DNA of 44,958 nt, taken from Triparma columacea. Lineage: Eukaryota > Sar > Bolidophyceae > Parmales > Triparmaceae. Location: assembly GCA_030267965.1 (NCBI GenBank), contig BRYA01000311.1, forward strand, positions 1 through 44,958, in the 5' to 3' direction. Of the stretch, positions 43,067-44,958 are shown one piece after another. A program made the translations under genes and the position numbers. Below the pieces are notes generated by a model. That model saw nothing but the letters and a program-made list of their open reading frames with translations, made no database searches and had not been told where the DNA came from. The number at the start of each line of letters is the position of its first letter. Position 1 is the stretch's first letter.

Positions 43067-43462
43067 ATGTCACGTTTTGTACCTTTTTATACGATTTTAT
43101 TCCTTCTTATAAATCAATCTACCTCATTCATACATAACATACCCCATAAAACCTTCAGAACTCCCGAAATATCCACCACCTCGACAACCCCCTCCTCAAT
43201 CTTGCGGTCAGTCACCTCTCCTGACCCTCCTTCCTCCCCTCCTCCCTTACCATGTCCCGACTGTACAAAGTGCGACGGTTCCGGTCGTATCCTCGGCGGT
43301 CTCGCGGCCCTCCCCATAACCTCCTGGTGGCCGATAAAAGCGTACAGGCCATGCCCTAACTTTAAGGGGGTTTATAAAAGACAAGGACAGACACTTGACG
43401 AGGTGGCGTTCGGGAGAGAGGAAGGATACCTCGAGGGGGAAGAGTACACAGGGGGGGAGTGA
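43067..43462 (+). CDS. Plastid-type small protein with DnaJ-like CxxC motifs
   Basis: Single exon, 131 residues. The N-terminus MSRFVPFYTILFLLINQSTS is a hydrophobic signal followed by SF, resembling a secondary-plastid presequence, then a Ser/Thr/Pro-rich stretch. The mature part has CPDCTKCDGSGRI (CxxCxxC then GSG), the zinc-cluster style of DnaJ/BSD2-type proteins but with only one such unit plus a later single Cys (RPCPN). The block SWWPIKAYRPCPN and YKRQGQTLDEVAFGRE look conserved rather than random. No enzyme domain is recognised; a zinc or redox role in the plastid is an inference. It converges on the next minus-strand gene. Confidence 0.75.
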   Translation: MSRFVPFYTILFLLINQSTSFIHNIPHKTFRTPEISTTSTTPSSILRSVTSPDPPSSPPPLPCPDCTKCDGSGRILGGLAALPITSWWPIKAYRPCPNFKGVYKRQGQTLDEVAFGREEGYLEGEEYTGGE

Positions 43463-43586
43463 GGGGGGGGGGGGGTTGGACCAGGGGGAGGGACTGTGGG
43501 GAAGTGGGGGAAATTATGTAAAACTAAACCGCTAAAGTCAACACTGTAAAATTTACACACTCCCCCCCCCCCCTTCCCTTTCATCC

Positions 43587-44820
43587 TTACCCATCCACTA
43601 CGATCCTTCTCCCTTGGTCGTCTGTTTGCGTCACAAAGTACCATTTATTAAAAACCCCAACCCAAACGCAGTTGCTCCCCGTGGCCTCAAGTCTGACCCT
43701 CGCAACCTTAACGCACCCCCCGAAGTCCCTTATCTCCACCTCGTACCCCAGCGCCGTAAGCGCCTCCCCAGCGACGCTTGCCATTGCACGGGAGGCTGCT
43801 TTGCCGAGCCAACTTTTTGGCTTTGAGGGGTGAGATGGGGGGAGGTCTGACTTCCGGAGGACGCGCTTTAACATCTTCTTAGCGTCGAAGGTTGAGTCGG
43901 GAGGGACGGTTGAGGATAGGATGGCGTATAAAGGTATTATTAAAACTGAGAAACGGAAGGCGAATTTAAGGAACTAAGGGGAGAGGAGTTTGTTAGAGGG
44001 ATTTGTAACCTGTCGTTCATGTTTTTCAAACCTTGTGCGGCATACATATACCAGGACTTACCTTGAGCCCAAACATTACGGCAAGAACAGCGCCTAATGC
44101 CGCAATAGGAAGGTTTGAAGGTTTAATATCTATCCCCGTAGATGCACGTAGGCTCGAGGCTAGGTCAGCCGAGAGGCGTCTGAAATCCTCCCCCCCACCT
44201 TCCCCCCCTCTAGCCTCCCTAGCGGTCTCGTACCTCGCCATGCTAGGCCTCGCAGTGCTCGGTGTAACTCCGTCCTTGTCTACGAGGACATCACCATCAC
44301 CATCACCAGAGAGAGAGGGGAGGGAGGAAGAGTTGGAACCGTGGACGGAGGAGGTTTTAGAGTGGAGGTAGATGTGCTTGTAGCCGATACGGCAGACTGA
44401 GATACCCTTCTTCTTCACAACAAGAAGCTTTGACCCATCTTTACCTATCCATGTTCCAAGCTTGGAACCCTGCAAGACTTACCTGCTCACTGGTATCTCT
44501 GTTGAGGAGCTTAAATACGCAGTAGGGGTCACTCGAGGGCTCTCCCATCCCGGGCAAGTTGGCAGCCGCATCCTTTACAGCCCCGAACACGGAGAATTCT
44601 GGCAAGAGATGCCCGACACCATAATCAGATTGGAGAGGGGTTTGGAGAGGGGGTTGCAGAGTGAGACAAGAGCGCCACCAATTAGGAAAATCCCGACTCG
44701 CCCTTTTGAAAACTTACTTAAAGCAACTACACCGGCTCCTTTGTCGCTCTTTGAGGCACCTGCGGCAGTATAACCCGTAGTGTACTCCCCAGTTCCGCAC
44801 ATTAACACGTTGATGGGCAT
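43587..44820 (-). CDS. Membrane protein of unknown function, provisional gene model
   Basis: Proposed exons: 44820-44718, 44598-44483, 44469-44062 and 43973-43587, 337 residues. Exon 1 starts [17 protein letters not shown] and ends in phase 1 at a GTAAGT donor. Exon 2 completes the frame with [11 protein letters not shown] to [14 protein letters not shown]2-domain-like by eye. Exon 3 ([18 protein letters not shown], then a Ser/Asp-rich linker) and exon 4 are joined in phase 0 by GTAAGT/CCCCTTAG. Their junction carries two hydrophobic segments ([17 protein letters not shown] and [13 protein letters not shown]). The C-terminal domain is unknown. The problem is between exons 2 and 3: a 13-base GTAAGTCTTGCAG must be removed to keep frame. 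Alternatives are a 55-base intron ending AAAG or an assembly indel. The exon 1 link is also uncertain. Confidence 0.55.
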
Positions 44821-44958
44821 TTTTCACAGCCCTTTACCAAATTGCTTTTCTGTCAGGAGTGGGCTCAGCTCTTCTCCCAGGATCTTCCCATAGCCTTGGC
44901 CACCTTCACGGGTATTTTAAGGGACCTAGGAGAAGGGTCCCAAGGACAAACGGCATAA
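44821..44958. other. Window end, upstream of last gene
   Basis: 138 bases upstream of the 44820 start codon. AT-rich near the gene, then mixed. No feature recognised. Confidence 0.5.

Noticed and set aside
1..44958. TGA reassigned to Trp in this genome
   Set aside because: Kinesin, myosin-neighbour and other genes end at TGA, and the dynein uses TGG for its other Trp residues.
1..44958. CRISPR arrays, bacterial operons, insertion sequences, tRNA or rRNA genes
   Set aside because: No regularly spaced repeats, transposase, terminal inverted repeats or tRNA/rRNA signatures were seen by eye; introns and gene content are eukaryotic. A tRNAscan or Rfam search was not possible.

Overview
This is a nuclear genomic window from a eukaryote, most probably a photosynthetic stramenopile with a flagellated stage (bolidophyte/Parmales-like or pelagophyte-like; the species is not determined). 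Four things point there. The genes carry spliceosomal GT-AG introns. There is an axonemal dynein heavy chain. Three predicted proteins have N-terminal hydrophobic signals followed by an Ala/Ser-Phe motif, as in plastids of the secondary red lineage. The gene set is typical of eukaryotes (RPL9, kinesin, myosin, NEDD1, UBE2J2). The window is gene dense, with intergenic gaps often near 100-400 bp and about 30 introns mostly of 70-230 bp. Most donors read GTGAG.

Layout. 0.7-5.5 kb: ribosomal protein L9 and a kinesin-14-like motor, both on +. 5.6-9.5 kb: a type II membrane GT61 glycosyltransferase (6 exons) and a biotin-pathway AONS-type enzyme, both on -. 9.8-15.2 kb: a zinc-ribbon-like unknown, two weak small ORFs on -, a membrane-anchored zeta-toxin-like P-loop kinase and a plastid-targeted unknown. 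15.6-29.4 kb (-): an inner-arm type axonemal dynein heavy chain of about 4,460 codons. It has a single in-frame TGA exactly where the dynein family has Trp, just upstream of AAA1. 29.6-34.1 kb: divergently, a myosin with N-terminal GYF-like and WW domains and a C-terminal MyTH4-like domain. 34.15-34.35 kb: a fresh 102-bp tandem duplication. 34.4-38.0 kb (-): plastid glutaredoxin, membrane-anchored patatin-like lipase, LRR/coiled-coil protein. 38.8-41.6 kb: NEDD1, the gamma-tubulin recruiter. 41.7-44.8 kb: tail-anchored E2 UBE2J2, a plastid-type CxxC protein and a membrane protein of unknown function whose gene model needs either an extremely short intron or an indel.

Several genes concern the cytoskeleton or cilium (kinesin, axonemal dynein, myosin, NEDD1, LRR/coiled-coil). 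Dynein and myosin share a 223-bp divergent promoter, and the LRR protein and NEDD1 share an 805-bp one. The main items for follow-up are the dynein TGA, the myosin architecture, the 13-nt intron candidate near 44.47 kb, the repeated CTCGTCGCAG acceptor motif and the within-gene switch from pyrimidine-rich to purine-rich coding sequence. All exon boundaries were read by eye from splice signals and frame continuity; there is no transcript evidence.
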